Source: Planctomycetota bacterium
Lineage (GTDB): Bacteria; Planctomycetota; UBA8108; UBA1146
Length of the DNA: 64,000 nt
Direction of reading: 5' to 3'
Assembly: GCA_016776905.1 (NCBI GenBank)
Contig: JADHSM010000007.1
Span: 1-64,000, forward strand
A program made the translations under genes and the position numbers. Shown here piece by piece: positions 8,383-16,919 of the stretch (position 1 is its first letter; the number at the start of each line of letters is the position of its first letter). Below the pieces are notes generated by a model that searched no databases, was not told the origin of the DNA, and saw only the letters and a list, made by a program, of their open reading frames with translations.

Positions 8383-9189
8383 CTATCGCAGTGAGATGTC
8401 GAGTCCTGTTCCTTGTCCTGCCATCTCAGCACGAATCTGTCTCAGTTGGTACCTCAGTTTCTGGCGTTCTGACTTGGGTTTCCCCATCAATGTCATGAAT
8501 TGCTGATCATCGAGGATTCCTGAAACGCCGAGCAAAAAGTCGTCGAAGGGCACAGGGTTCTGGGAGAGTGCCTGATTGCTGATAAATAGGTTTCTGAGTG
8601 CCCGAATCGCCTGTTTTTGATCATGCTGGATATCCATGTTGTCGACCTGGAGGTAAAGGGCGTCGATCGGGTGATTTTCGTATCTCTCAAAACTGTCGGC
8701 GAAGAGTGTGATCGTGAAGACGGAAATCAATAAAAAGCTGGCCACACGTTGCATCGGTGAACCCAAAAAACGAGCGAGAACAGGATTTTGAAGCATCGAT
8801 GAGACTCTTCCCCGAAAGTTCGAAGGTGGCGGCAACACCCCTGAACAGACTACAGGTTTTAATGTTTTTGAACATGCTTCTTTTGCCTGTGGTTCAAGAT
8901 ATTCCTTCGACCCCACTCCCTTGTGGTCTGGACTTGTGGGCTCCCCATCATCTGTCCGGATGACTTTTGTTTTTGTGGGAGGCGCTGCCCAATCTCTGTG
9001 TGTGCTCAAGTGACTGGGGGCGCATTGTTGACAACGCCATGCCCCTCGATCCACGACAGAGGAGTGGGTTTGCCGTGCCGAGTGATGGCATGTTTCGCAG
9101 ATCTCCAATTGGCAACTTCCACAAAAGTGAAACCACTGTGCCGCATTGCTGAACTGAGATGCGTGAAATTCTTTAACAAGATTATTCAT
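8383..9189 (-). CDS. Membrane protein with B-box-like zinc finger
   Basis: Start chosen at ATG 9189, where AAGGA lies about 9 nt upstream; the frame stays open to 9273. The 268-residue product has an N-terminal Cys/His cluster: Cys23-x2-Cys26, Cys31-x2-Cys34-His35-His36, His42 and Cys53-x2-Cys56. This resembles B-box-type zinc-binding modules known from bacterial membrane proteins. A polar linker rich in Pro, Ser and Lys follows, then a transmembrane helix (VASFLLISVFTITLF). The C-terminal domain is helical, with NQALSQNPVPFDDFLLG and ILDDQQFMTLMG. It heads a three-gene operon with the lipoprotein and rlmN. No function is known. Confidence 0.7.
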   Translation of the reverse strand: MNNLVKEFHASQFSNAAQWFHFCGSCQLEICETCHHSARQTHSSVVDRGAWRCQQCAPSHLSTHRDWAAPPTKTKVIRTDDGEPTSPDHKGVGSKEYLEPQAKEACSKTLKPVVCSGVLPPPSNFRGRVSSMLQNPVLARFLGSPMQRVASFLLISVFTITLFADSFERYENHPIDALYLQVDNMDIQHDQKQAIRALRNLFISNQALSQNPVPFDDFLLGVSGILDDQQFMTLMGKPKSERQKLRYQLRQIRAEMAGQGTGLDISLR

Positions 9190-9500
9190 ACCGGAGTCCT
9201 TCCAAGATCGGTATTTAATATGAAAATCATCTCCGAGGTGATGACGCGTAAAGATATGAAGAGCATGAATCATGCCAATCAGGAATTACCTCAGAAGCGC
9301 TCTCTCGCCTTATTCCTAGAAATGCGTGCTTCATTCCATGGCAACTTTTTGTGCATTGTTCAGATCTGAACGAATCCGTTTCATCTTGCCTCGAAAAACA
9401 AAGACATCCTCTAGGGGGAGTCCTGCTTCGGTCAACTTTAGGAGAAAGGACATCGCTTATAGAGGTACCCAAGGCGATTTGTAGAGCAAAAGGAGAGTCT
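9190..9500. other. Divergent intergenic region upstream of dprA
   Basis: This 311-bp spacer lies between the divergent zinc-finger gene and dprA. I see no convincing coding sequence. It holds a perfect 14-bp palindrome (9358-9371) and AGGAG just before dprA. No convincing sigma-70 promoter pair could be picked by eye. Confidence 0.5.
9358..9371. promoter_or_regulatory. 14-bp perfect palindrome, possible operator
   Basis: GTTCAGATCTGAAC is its own reverse complement and lies mid-way in the divergent promoter region between the zinc-finger operon and dprA. A dimeric regulator site is possible; no regulator is identified. Confidence 0.35.
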
Positions 9501-10454
9501 ATGAGACCTGTGGGCGCATCAGGAGAGAGTCGAGAGAATAGACAGAGTCGAGAGAATAGACAGAGTCGAGAGAATAGAGAGAGCAGAGAGAGTAGAGGAG
9601 GTACGAGGGAAGATACGGCCATCGTCAATTGTATTCCTATACCCAAGAGGTGTTCTCCAGCGGACCCGGGTTGGCCGAGGGCATGGACAGATCTTGGTGA
9701 TGCTGAGCCTGAATGTTTGTGGTACTGCGGATCATTTCCGGATGAGGGGGCCCCGGTGCTCTCTATTGTGGGATCACGACGAGCGACGACTGAAGGACGG
9801 GTTCAGGCGTATGAACTGGCCAAAGAGCTCTCGTCTATGGGTGTACGAATTTTGAGTGGATTAGCCAGAGGGATTGATGCGGCAGCACTCGAAGGTGCCA
9901 TCGCAGGGGGGGTTCCTCCCATGGCCATCTTGGGCAACGGCCTGCCGAGTATATATCCCCGAGAGAATTCGGATTTGGCTCTTCGTCTCTTGAAGTGCGG
10001 CGGACTCTTGGCCAGTGAATGGCCGCCGGGAACCCCTCCTAAAAAGTATCATTTCCCACTTCGTAATCGTTTGATCAGTGCCTGGAGTCAAGCTGTCGTC
10101 GTCATCGAGGCGACAAAGAAATCGGGGTCATTAATCACCGCACATCAAGCTCTCGAACAGGGGCGTGCTCTCATCGTTTTCCCGGGCAACGTGAATGCTG
10201 GACGACATTCGGGCTGCCATGCTTTGATTCAAGAGGGTGCAGAACTGGCAGATGGAGTTGGAGATGCTCTTCGACTCATTCGGGAGGGGCCTGGAAGCGA
10301 GTTCGAAGAGCGAGAACTGGAGAGATTCATCCAAATGCTGCGCGCTCACGAATCTTCTCCAACTCTTCCTGATTTACAGCAGATGACCGGTTGGACCGCT
10401 TCAAGAGTTCTCCGAGCGTGGTGGCGCTTGCAGAAACTGAAGGATTCTACCTAG
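9501..10454 (+). CDS. dprA: DNA-processing protein DprA
   Basis: Start placed at ATG 9501, with AGGAGA 6 nt upstream; the frame is open from 9351. The product has 317 residues. DprA loads RecA onto incoming single-stranded DNA during natural transformation. The Rossmann-like core is clear: LSIVGSRRATTEGR, GVRILSGLARGIDAAALEGAI, PPMAILGNGLPSIYP, FPLRNRLISAWSQAVVVIEA and SGSLITAHQALEQGR. A short winged-helix-like segment ends the protein (LQQMTGWTASRVLRAWWRL). The N-terminal helical SAM-like domain of longer DprA proteins is missing or replaced by an Arg/Glu/Ser repeat (residues 9-33) encoded by an 18-bp tandem array. Confidence 0.92.
   Translation: MRPVGASGESRENRQSRENRQSRENRESRESRGGTREDTAIVNCIPIPKRCSPADPGWPRAWTDLGDAEPECLWYCGSFPDEGAPVLSIVGSRRATTEGRVQAYELAKELSSMGVRILSGLARGIDAAALEGAIAGGVPPMAILGNGLPSIYPRENSDLALRLLKCGGLLASEWPPGTPPKKYHFPLRNRLISAWSQAVVVIEATKKSGSLITAHQALEQGRALIVFPGNVNAGRHSGCHALIQEGAELADGVGDALRLIREGPGSEFEERELERFIQMLRAHESSPTLPDLQQMTGWTASRVLRAWWRLQKLKDST
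9526..9579 (+). repeat. 18-bp tandem repeat inside dprA
   Basis: Three copies of AGAGTCGAGAGAATAGAC (9526-9543, 9544-9561, 9562-9579; the last ends GAG), then a diverged fourth copy rich in AGAG. The period is a multiple of three and encodes a repeating SRENRQ hexapeptide, so copy-number change would not shift frame. Confidence 0.9.
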
Positions 10455-10494
10455 GCCGCATTCCTGTTCATGGAGTTGATAGAGTTCACAGATT

Positions 10495-12945
10495 TCATGG
10501 ACAAGATGATTTTTGGCAATCCAGTCCGTCTGTTGTCGGATCTGTTCCGCAAGCGCTGGGAGCGGGAAGCGGATCTGCCGAACTGAAGAGAAAGCCGAGA
10601 GTTCTGACAGAGTCTGCGATGTCGATCAGTCCATCGTCGTTGGAGTCGAGGGCGTCGTCGCATTCGTTGCCGGTCATGCCGGCAAAGAGAACCCCTAACA
10701 AGAAGATGGGATCACCGATGTCCAGCGTGCCATCGTCATTGCAGTCTCCTCGAATGAAATTTGGAATTTGATACAAGACAAAACTGGTTCCAAAGAGCTC
10801 CGGAACGATAGAGTCTCCCGCAATCGTTGCCACCACATTGGCCACCGGCGGATCTCCGAGAGAGTCGACGAAACTCACAATTTCTCCGGTGGGAGGAGGG
10901 AATGCTGGAAGTACTTCGTAGTCGACTTGAGCCACGGTGACGACGGGGGAAAAGATAAGTGAAGATTGGAGGGTGAAGTCGAAGAGACAGGCGATCGTGA
11001 CACCTTCAGTCAGAATACTGACTTCGAAAAAATCTGGACCATTCCCACCTTCGAGCGCTTCGAGTTCGGGTCCTGCATTCACCGAGAGTGCCATCAGCAA
11101 TATCGGATCAAAACCTACGCCCATGGAAAATCCACCACATGGAATAGGAGTCCCTGACGTTTGTTCTATTTGAATCTGAGTCGATGCGGAGGAGTTTGAG
11201 TCTGCAACGATTTGAGGAATGCGATATGCGAAGGGAGACGTTTGCGGTGGAGTAATAGGGATACTGAGGGAGGCTGATTCCATCAGCGCTCCAAAATCAG
11301 GGCCCTGGATGTCCGCCAATGGCATTCCCAGTCCATCGGTGACCCAACCTTTGGCGGCGATCAAATCTCTGGGGGCTCTGCGATAAATCAACTTCGCTTG
11401 AACATCGACCGGTCCGTTTTGGCCAGTAATGTCGAATCGAGCTTGAATCTTGTCGGATCCCAGTGCGGGTATTCTTTGATCGATGACGATGCTCGTAGCC
11501 TCTGTGAAGAGAACTCCTTCGGACCCTGAAGCGTCTTGGTTGATCTTGGCATACAGTTTTCCCGGTTGTCCTGCGAAGAATCCTTCAGTGGGGTCTCCCG
11601 TCCCACCGAGAGAATGAATCGTATCTCCAGAAACCTGGTTCAGAACAGTGCCGTTGTTGTCGGTCACGATCAATCTAAGAATCATGTTTCGTAGGGTGAC
11701 GCCGGTCGGGACAGAGTGCCCCGTTTGATCGTTGGTGATGGTCGCATCGACGACCAACTCAGCACCGTCTTGGGCGGCTTGGATATCCAGAGTCACTGCG
11801 TTTTCTAAATATGTTGCTGTTGTTCCCTGAATGTCGTGTGAGTGAACTGTTGAGGGATCTCTAAGGAGCGGCGGAAAGATGGCTTGGCAGGCATCGATAG
11901 GGACGGTGGAGGTGGCGGGCATATGACAATCCACGCAAGTTTGAAAGAGTGCGTGATTGGGATCTCCGTAAGGTGAGTTTTTCCATTCCGAATAGGTTTC
12001 CTGAGCAGGGATGCTAGAGGCTTCTTCGAAATCATTGTCATGATCGGGATCGCTGTTGTATTCGTGGCAGACGGCACAAGCCTCTGCTGCCATTTGGGGT
12101 TGATAGCTTCCCCGCATTTGATTTTCGACGACAAAGTCAGCATCACCTAAGAGACCAAACATCACCTGTTGAAGAGAACCGTTCGTATCGGGTCGTTGAA
12201 CAGTGACGGCTCCGGGTATGAATCCCGTTGCATTCAGGTTTGAGGTATCTACGTCAGCAATCTTATGACATGACTCACAAGAAACTCCTCGCTCTTGCCC
12301 TTCAGTAGGAGGACCTGAAAGAGGAGCCAATGGAGTAAAGGGTTGGGCGATCCAACTTTCAGGTTGGTGACAGGAGGCACAACTTCCGTCGGGTGCGTCT
12401 CCTGCATGAACGGAATCTCGGGTGTAGACGAATCCTCCCGAGCCACTCGCTGTACCTGTGCCATCGTACAAATCGTAGACCCAAGAGTTGAGTCCGGTGT
12501 GAGCCATTCTTGAATTATCCCATTGTGAAAATTGATCCGGATGGCAGACGGCACATTGAAAGGGAGTTACGAAGTTATAGTTGGGGTCATTCTCGACAGG
12601 CACGGGGTCCAGAGAAATCACGATATTGTTTTGGGGTGTCGAGATGGTCACCGGGCCATTGAAATATGATTTTTGCGCACCAACGATGACCAGGCCTGAT
12701 CCTGAAACACCGGGCAATGAGAAGCTTCCATCCAGTGCCGTTTCTGTTCGAGTTAACGTGGCTTGGAGGGTTACCTTTGCGCCCGATATTGGGAGACCCG
12801 TAGTACTATCGACAACGATTCCACTCACCTGAGCGTCCGCTGTTATAGCGCTGAAGAATATGAAGCTAGCGACGGTCATGAAGAAGAGAGGTAATTTGGT
12901 TTTTGTGGGGTCGAGTCGTCTCGATATTGCGTCCATGGGATCCAC
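10495..12945 (-). CDS. Secreted pentaheme cytochrome c with carboxypeptidase-regulatory and dockerin-like domains
   Basis: The 816-residue exported protein has a signal peptide near 18-38 (cleavage after ADA). Residues 39-113 form a CarboxypepD_reg-like beta-sandwich (GIVVDSTTGLPISGAKVTL). Five CxxCH heme sites follow, at Cys131, 189, 223, 290 and 337, in the style of multiheme c-type cytochromes. A long beta-rich region comes next. The C-terminus is a dockerin-like pair of calcium loops (GDCNDDGTLDIGDPIFLLG and DSNDDGLIDIADSVRTLGF) and a CGTDPTTDGLDCQ tail. It probably transfers electrons outside the cytoplasmic membrane. A second in-frame ATG is 3 codons in. Substrate is unknown. Confidence 0.85.
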   Translation of the reverse strand: MDPMDAISRRLDPTKTKLPLFFMTVASFIFFSAITADAQVSGIVVDSTTGLPISGAKVTLQATLTRTETALDGSFSLPGVSGSGLVIVGAQKSYFNGPVTISTPQNNIVISLDPVPVENDPNYNFVTPFQCAVCHPDQFSQWDNSRMAHTGLNSWVYDLYDGTGTASGSGGFVYTRDSVHAGDAPDGSCASCHQPESWIAQPFTPLAPLSGPPTEGQERGVSCESCHKIADVDTSNLNATGFIPGAVTVQRPDTNGSLQQVMFGLLGDADFVVENQMRGSYQPQMAAEACAVCHEYNSDPDHDNDFEEASSIPAQETYSEWKNSPYGDPNHALFQTCVDCHMPATSTVPIDACQAIFPPLLRDPSTVHSHDIQGTTATYLENAVTLDIQAAQDGAELVVDATITNDQTGHSVPTGVTLRNMILRLIVTDNNGTVLNQVSGDTIHSLGGTGDPTEGFFAGQPGKLYAKINQDASGSEGVLFTEATSIVIDQRIPALGSDKIQARFDITGQNGPVDVQAKLIYRRAPRDLIAAKGWVTDGLGMPLADIQGPDFGALMESASLSIPITPPQTSPFAYRIPQIVADSNSSASTQIQIEQTSGTPIPCGGFSMGVGFDPILLMALSVNAGPELEALEGGNGPDFFEVSILTEGVTIACLFDFTLQSSLIFSPVVTVAQVDYEVLPAFPPPTGEIVSFVDSLGDPPVANVVATIAGDSIVPELFGTSFVLYQIPNFIRGDCNDDGTLDIGDPIFLLGVLFAGMTGNECDDALDSNDDGLIDIADSVRTLGFLFSSADPLPAPSACGTDPTTDGLDCQKSSCP

Positions 12946-13087
12946 TCCTGACAGTACGGGTTCTTTTTCGTTTTGGATTCAGATTCAGTCGGTTCGATTT
13001 GGGCCCGATAATACAAATCCGATTCACCGTGGTCGCTTGTGAATTCTTCACAAACACACTCCATTTGCCCAGAGACCGAGATGGTCC

Positions 13088-13125
13088 CCTCGAGTCGTTA
13101 CCTCGAGGCGGTAATAATAGCCGCC
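13088..13125. promoter_or_regulatory. Two adjacent inverted repeats in divergent promoter region
   Basis: CCTCGAG-TCGTTAC-CTCGAGG (13088-13108, perfect 7-bp arms) overlaps a second inverted repeat, GGCGG...CCGCC (13107-13125). Both lie in the 278-bp spacer between the divergent cytochrome and kinase genes. Either could be an operator or a leader hairpin. Confidence 0.4.
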
Positions 13126-13223
13126 CATGCTTTGCTGTGGAAAGTATGGAGTAGGTCAGATTTACGAGAAAATCGTAGAATTCTGTAGATATGGGCTGAA
13201 TCCATATCTTTGGCAGGAGCTGC

Positions 13224-16200
13224 GTGCGACCGAAATTGAAGGAGAAGATCCCCGAAGAGATTGCGGGTCGTTTCCAACCCCTACGCTTATTGGGCAAAGG
13301 GGGAATGGGAGAAGTATGGTTGGCCCACGATCAAGTCACGGGTGAACAGATTGCGGTGAAGACGATTTCACCAGAACAGGTCCGTTTACCGATCGGTGAG
13401 AGACATCGGAGAGAGTTCCGTCAGCTTCATCGACTTCAGCATCCATCTATTCTCAAAGTGCATGATTACGGTTGCGATGTTGATTCCGGTTGCCATTGGT
13501 TCACCAGTGAAGTCTTGCGAGGATCGATGTCGACAGATCTCTCCGGTGCTTTAGATCTGAAACGCTGGTGGCAACTATGTGGTGGATTCTTGAGAGCTCT
13601 TTCGTTCATGCACAGAAATGGTTGGGTTCACGGAGATATCAAGCCGGATAATGTTCGATTGCGCTCTGTACCAAATGATCAAGTTCTTGATCCTGTGCTT
13701 CTCGATTTTGGATTGACCCGCAGAGAAGACCGTCCAGCAGAAGAGAAAATATTGGGGACGCCTCATGCGATGGCTCCTGAGCAATGGCTTGGAGAGCCTC
13801 CTGATCGACGGAGTGATGTCTATTCAGCAGGTGTGATGTTGTACCACTGGTGGACGGGGCAGTTTCCGTTCCATGGCACCGCTATGCCTCTGCTGAGTGG
13901 CGCCCACCTGAATCAGGAATGCCCTGATCCCAACAGCATTCGTAAAGGGTTGCCCTTTGAAATCAGTGAATTGATTTTGAAAATGGTGGCAAAGAGACCG
14001 GATGACAGACCCGAAAATGCGGGTGAAGTTCTCGCACGTCTGTCAGGAATCATAGAGAGCGATGTCTCTCTCGCTGGAGACAATATCTGTTCGCTGAAGT
14101 CTCAGTTGGAATATGCCGGGGCTGGGAAAGCTCCTGTCGATGCCTTGGTGAACGGTGTGATCCAAAATCTCAAACTGGGTAAGACTCCGGAATCCATTTT
14201 TCATATTCATCGATATTCAGAAGATCGACGAAGGATATTGTCGGACTCGATACGAGAACTTCAATACAGGGGAATATCAGTCGTTCAATTGGAAGCGCAT
14301 CGAGAAGATCCACTGAAGCAATTAGCCAGCAGACTCAGTCCGCAAGCTTCGGAGGCGGTGGTCGTGGTCAGAGATCCCGGAACAGGGAGTCTCGAGTGGA
14401 AACGGCTTCTCGAATTAGACCAGTGGAAAAATACCAAGTTGTGTTGGGTTCTGAGTAGTGAGTTGCTCCCAGGCGGATTTTTCGGTGAGTTGAGAACCCG
14501 TCCAAATCACATCGTCCTCAATACTGATACTGAGTTGAAAACGACTTTGACAGATTGGTTGGCGACGGCTCTTCCCGGTGGACAGTTGCCTCAACGATTG
14601 TTGTCCAGGCTTGAAACCTGGGGGCAGGGAAAGCCTGGAATGTGGAAGCGAATCTTGCTGGGTCGACTTCGTTCTGGTGAGTTGGGGCATGATGGACAAC
14701 GTTGGACTTGGAAAACTTCTATCTCTCCTCCCGAGGATCGTTGGCGTCAGCGTGCGAGCAGGGAAGTCACATGCTTAAAACTGGATGAGCAAAAGATTCT
14801 TCAAGTTTTGTCGATTTTGGGGGCACCAGCACCCATATCTGTCGTTGCTCAACTGGCCGGGATCTCAGCACGCGAATTTCCTGCTCTGATCTCGGGTTTG
14901 ATCTCGCAGCGTTGGTTAAGAATGGGAAGTGATCTTTCTTGGAGGGCCGCGTTTCAGGCAGACGGAGTCCTTGCTGCGATGACTGCTGAACAACGTCGTT
15001 CATGGCATAGTGTCGCGGCTCGTTTACAAAATCCGTCCTTTCTCGATACAGCAGTTCATCTTCTCAATGGTGGACATCCTCTGGAGGCGGCGAAGGAACT
15101 GGAAGACTTTAGAGATCATCCTGAGCGTTCTATGAGTGCTGGGTGTGCCACAGTATTGGCCACCGTTATCCCTGCGCTGATGCGCTTCCTTCCTGAAACA
15201 GAGCATCCCCCTTGGTGGGATCTTCTGGGAAAGGTCGAGGATTCCTTGGGGCAGCATGCTCTCCGTGATCATGCATGGAGAATGTCTGCACGTTTTCATC
15301 CAGTCGGTAGTTTTTCTGCGTTGCGACTGGCTCGCTGGAGAGCGCATGTGACTCGACGAGACGGGAATCCCAAACAAGCTTTAGGGTATGTTGAAGAAGT
15401 CTCTGCAGTCAAAATCGATTTTTCGAACCCGATGGTTGTGCACGAAGCTGCTCGTCTGGCAGTGGAGTACTCTCGTATTCAACGTTGTCTCGTTCGTCAG
15501 GGCCTCGGTCGACTGAGTGAAACCGACCCCCTTGAAGACTGGGTTCAGCGGTGTTCCGGACCTTATCGATCGACATTGATCTTTGAGCAATGTCGAAGAG
15601 CTTTATTGAAAGGTTGTCGCCTTCGAGCGAAGGATCTCGCTCGTCAGGGCTTGGATTTGCTAGAGGGTCATGATGTGACGTTGAAAATCGTGGAAGGCCG
15701 GTGTCTCTTGGCCAGAGCGATGGATGATCTTTCGTCATTGATCATCTGGAGCAAATTGTTTGCTCATTTAGCGCGTCAAGCGAACCAGGTCGAAGCTGCA
15801 ACCGCTGCCGAAATCGAAGCGATGGAGACTTTGCAACAATTAGGTGAAGTCTCAAGTGTTCGTCGAAATATCGTATCGCTCGTGAAACAGGCTCGAATCG
15901 AATGTCCTGTGCAACTGCCGAGAGCTTTGTTGATCAGTGCACGTGTGCAAGCAGGCTGGGGGTTTATCCGTTCAGCTGCTCGAGACATTGAAGAAGCGTT
16001 GTCGCTCGAAGGCCCTGCTGGAATTGTTGCTTGGGAAGGTAACTTACTTGTGGCCGCCTCAGAGTGGATTGCGGGAAGGCCCCAAACTGCTTTGAAGATA
16101 TTGGAAGCGGCTCCTCCTGAAATGGCTCCCCACGAACCGGAGAGAATCGATGTTCATGCCAGGCATGCGATTTTGAAAAGTCGTTGTGTCATTTCGCAGG

Positions 16201-16865
16201 GGGATCCGTCGAGTGCTCTGTTTATTTTGGATTCATGCCTGACCAAGCTCCGCCTTCGGGGAACGGAGAAGGATCTGATTTCAATTCGAAATGAGCGCAT
16301 CGTTCTGCTCGAATCGCTCGGCCAAAATTCGATGGCCCGGATGGAAAAAAGGCGTTTGGGCCAGCACTCCCAAAAGGTGTCAGGATTGGATCCTGAGCCT
16401 GTCGGATCCCATCGGGCAAGAGAGAATTATCGGAGATATAAATCCCTGATGTGGAAATCACATACGTGTGAGGAAAAAGCAAAGCTTCTCGAAGTCGTTG
16501 CACTCGATGCCTTGAGATTGAAATCGCAACCTTTGTCGCTGCGCCTTCAATTGGATCGTAGTCATGGACTTTCCGCTGAAGAAAGGGAGGCTTTGGCTCG
16601 ACAGGGCTGGAAACGCGCTGTTCGCTTGGAATCTAGAGAGGGTAGAGCCCTCGTGTTGATGTTTTGGGCTCAGGCCCGTCGAGACAACAATGATGTTCAA
16701 GGTGCCGACAAATTGGCAAGATCGGCAGAACGGGAACTCGATCGTTGGGTCTCTAGGGCTCCGGCGGGTTGTTCGCGTAAGGCTCTTGGGGAAATGCTGG
16801 GAATCCACTGCCATGCACCCGGACAAAATTTGGGTATAGGTGGTCGAAATACACAGTTGCTTTAG
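13224..16865 (+). CDS. Large Ser/Thr protein kinase with degenerate STAND-like and TPR-like regions
   Basis: The GTG start at 13224 has AGGAG 5 nt upstream; product 1213 residues. The N-terminal Hanks-type kinase domain (about 15-275) looks active: GKGGMGEV at 24-31, Lys46, HGDIKPDN (catalytic Asp138), DFG at 161-163 and MAPEQW. The usual HRD arginine is Gly. Residues 285-620 sit where related kinases carry a STAND/AAA ATPase followed by a winged helix. Here the P-loop position reads FHIHRYSEDRRRIL and the Walker B position reads VVVVRDPGTG, so nucleotide-binding residues seem lost. The rest (about 620-1213) is helical and TPR-like. No transmembrane segment is evident, so it is probably a cytosolic signalling protein. 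Confidence 0.88.
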   Translation: MRPKLKEKIPEEIAGRFQPLRLLGKGGMGEVWLAHDQVTGEQIAVKTISPEQVRLPIGERHRREFRQLHRLQHPSILKVHDYGCDVDSGCHWFTSEVLRGSMSTDLSGALDLKRWWQLCGGFLRALSFMHRNGWVHGDIKPDNVRLRSVPNDQVLDPVLLDFGLTRREDRPAEEKILGTPHAMAPEQWLGEPPDRRSDVYSAGVMLYHWWTGQFPFHGTAMPLLSGAHLNQECPDPNSIRKGLPFEISELILKMVAKRPDDRPENAGEVLARLSGIIESDVSLAGDNICSLKSQLEYAGAGKAPVDALVNGVIQNLKLGKTPESIFHIHRYSEDRRRILSDSIRELQYRGISVVQLEAHREDPLKQLASRLSPQASEAVVVVRDPGTGSLEWKRLLELDQWKNTKLCWVLSSELLPGGFFGELRTRPNHIVLNTDTELKTTLTDWLATALPGGQLPQRLLSRLETWGQGKPGMWKRILLGRLRSGELGHDGQRWTWKTSISPPEDRWRQRASREVTCLKLDEQKILQVLSILGAPAPISVVAQLAGISAREFPALISGLISQRWLRMGSDLSWRAAFQADGVLAAMTAEQRRSWHSVAARLQNPSFLDTAVHLLNGGHPLEAAKELEDFRDHPERSMSAGCATVLATVIPALMRFLPETEHPPWWDLLGKVEDSLGQHALRDHAWRMSARFHPVGSFSALRLARWRAHVTRRDGNPKQALGYVEEVSAVKIDFSNPMVVHEAARLAVEYSRIQRCLVRQGLGRLSETDPLEDWVQRCSGPYRSTLIFEQCRRALLKGCRLRAKDLARQGLDLLEGHDVTLKIVEGRCLLARAMDDLSSLIIWSKLFAHLARQANQVEAATAAEIEAMETLQQLGEVSSVRRNIVSLVKQARIECPVQLPRALLISARVQAGWGFIRSAARDIEEALSLEGPAGIVAWEGNLLVAASEWIAGRPQTALKILEAAPPEMAPHEPERIDVHARHAILKSRCVISQGDPSSALFILDSCLTKLRLRGTEKDLISIRNERIVLLESLGQNSMARMEKRRLGQHSQKVSGLDPEPVGSHRARENYRRYKSLMWKSHTCEEKAKLLEVVALDALRLKSQPLSLRLQLDRSHGLSAEEREALARQGWKRAVRLESREGRALVLMFWAQARRDNNDVQGADKLARSAERELDRWVSRAPAGCSRKALGEMLGIHCHAPGQNLGIGGRNTQLL

Positions 16866-16885
16866 AATCTGGGTAACTGGAGTTT

Positions 16886-16902
16886 AGGACCCTGAAGGTC
16901 CT
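16886..16902. other. Small hairpin between kinase and aspS
   Basis: AGGACC-CTGAA-GGTCCT forms a perfect 6-bp stem in the 54-bp spacer before aspS. There is no T tract, so it may be a leader hairpin rather than a terminator. Confidence 0.35.
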
Positions 16903-16919
16903 GGGAAAGAGACGATCCC

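Noticed and set aside
10495..12945. True cellulosomal dockerin
   Set aside because: Neighbours show no cellulases or scaffoldin, and the calcium loops are followed by a lineage-style DPTxDGLxC tail.
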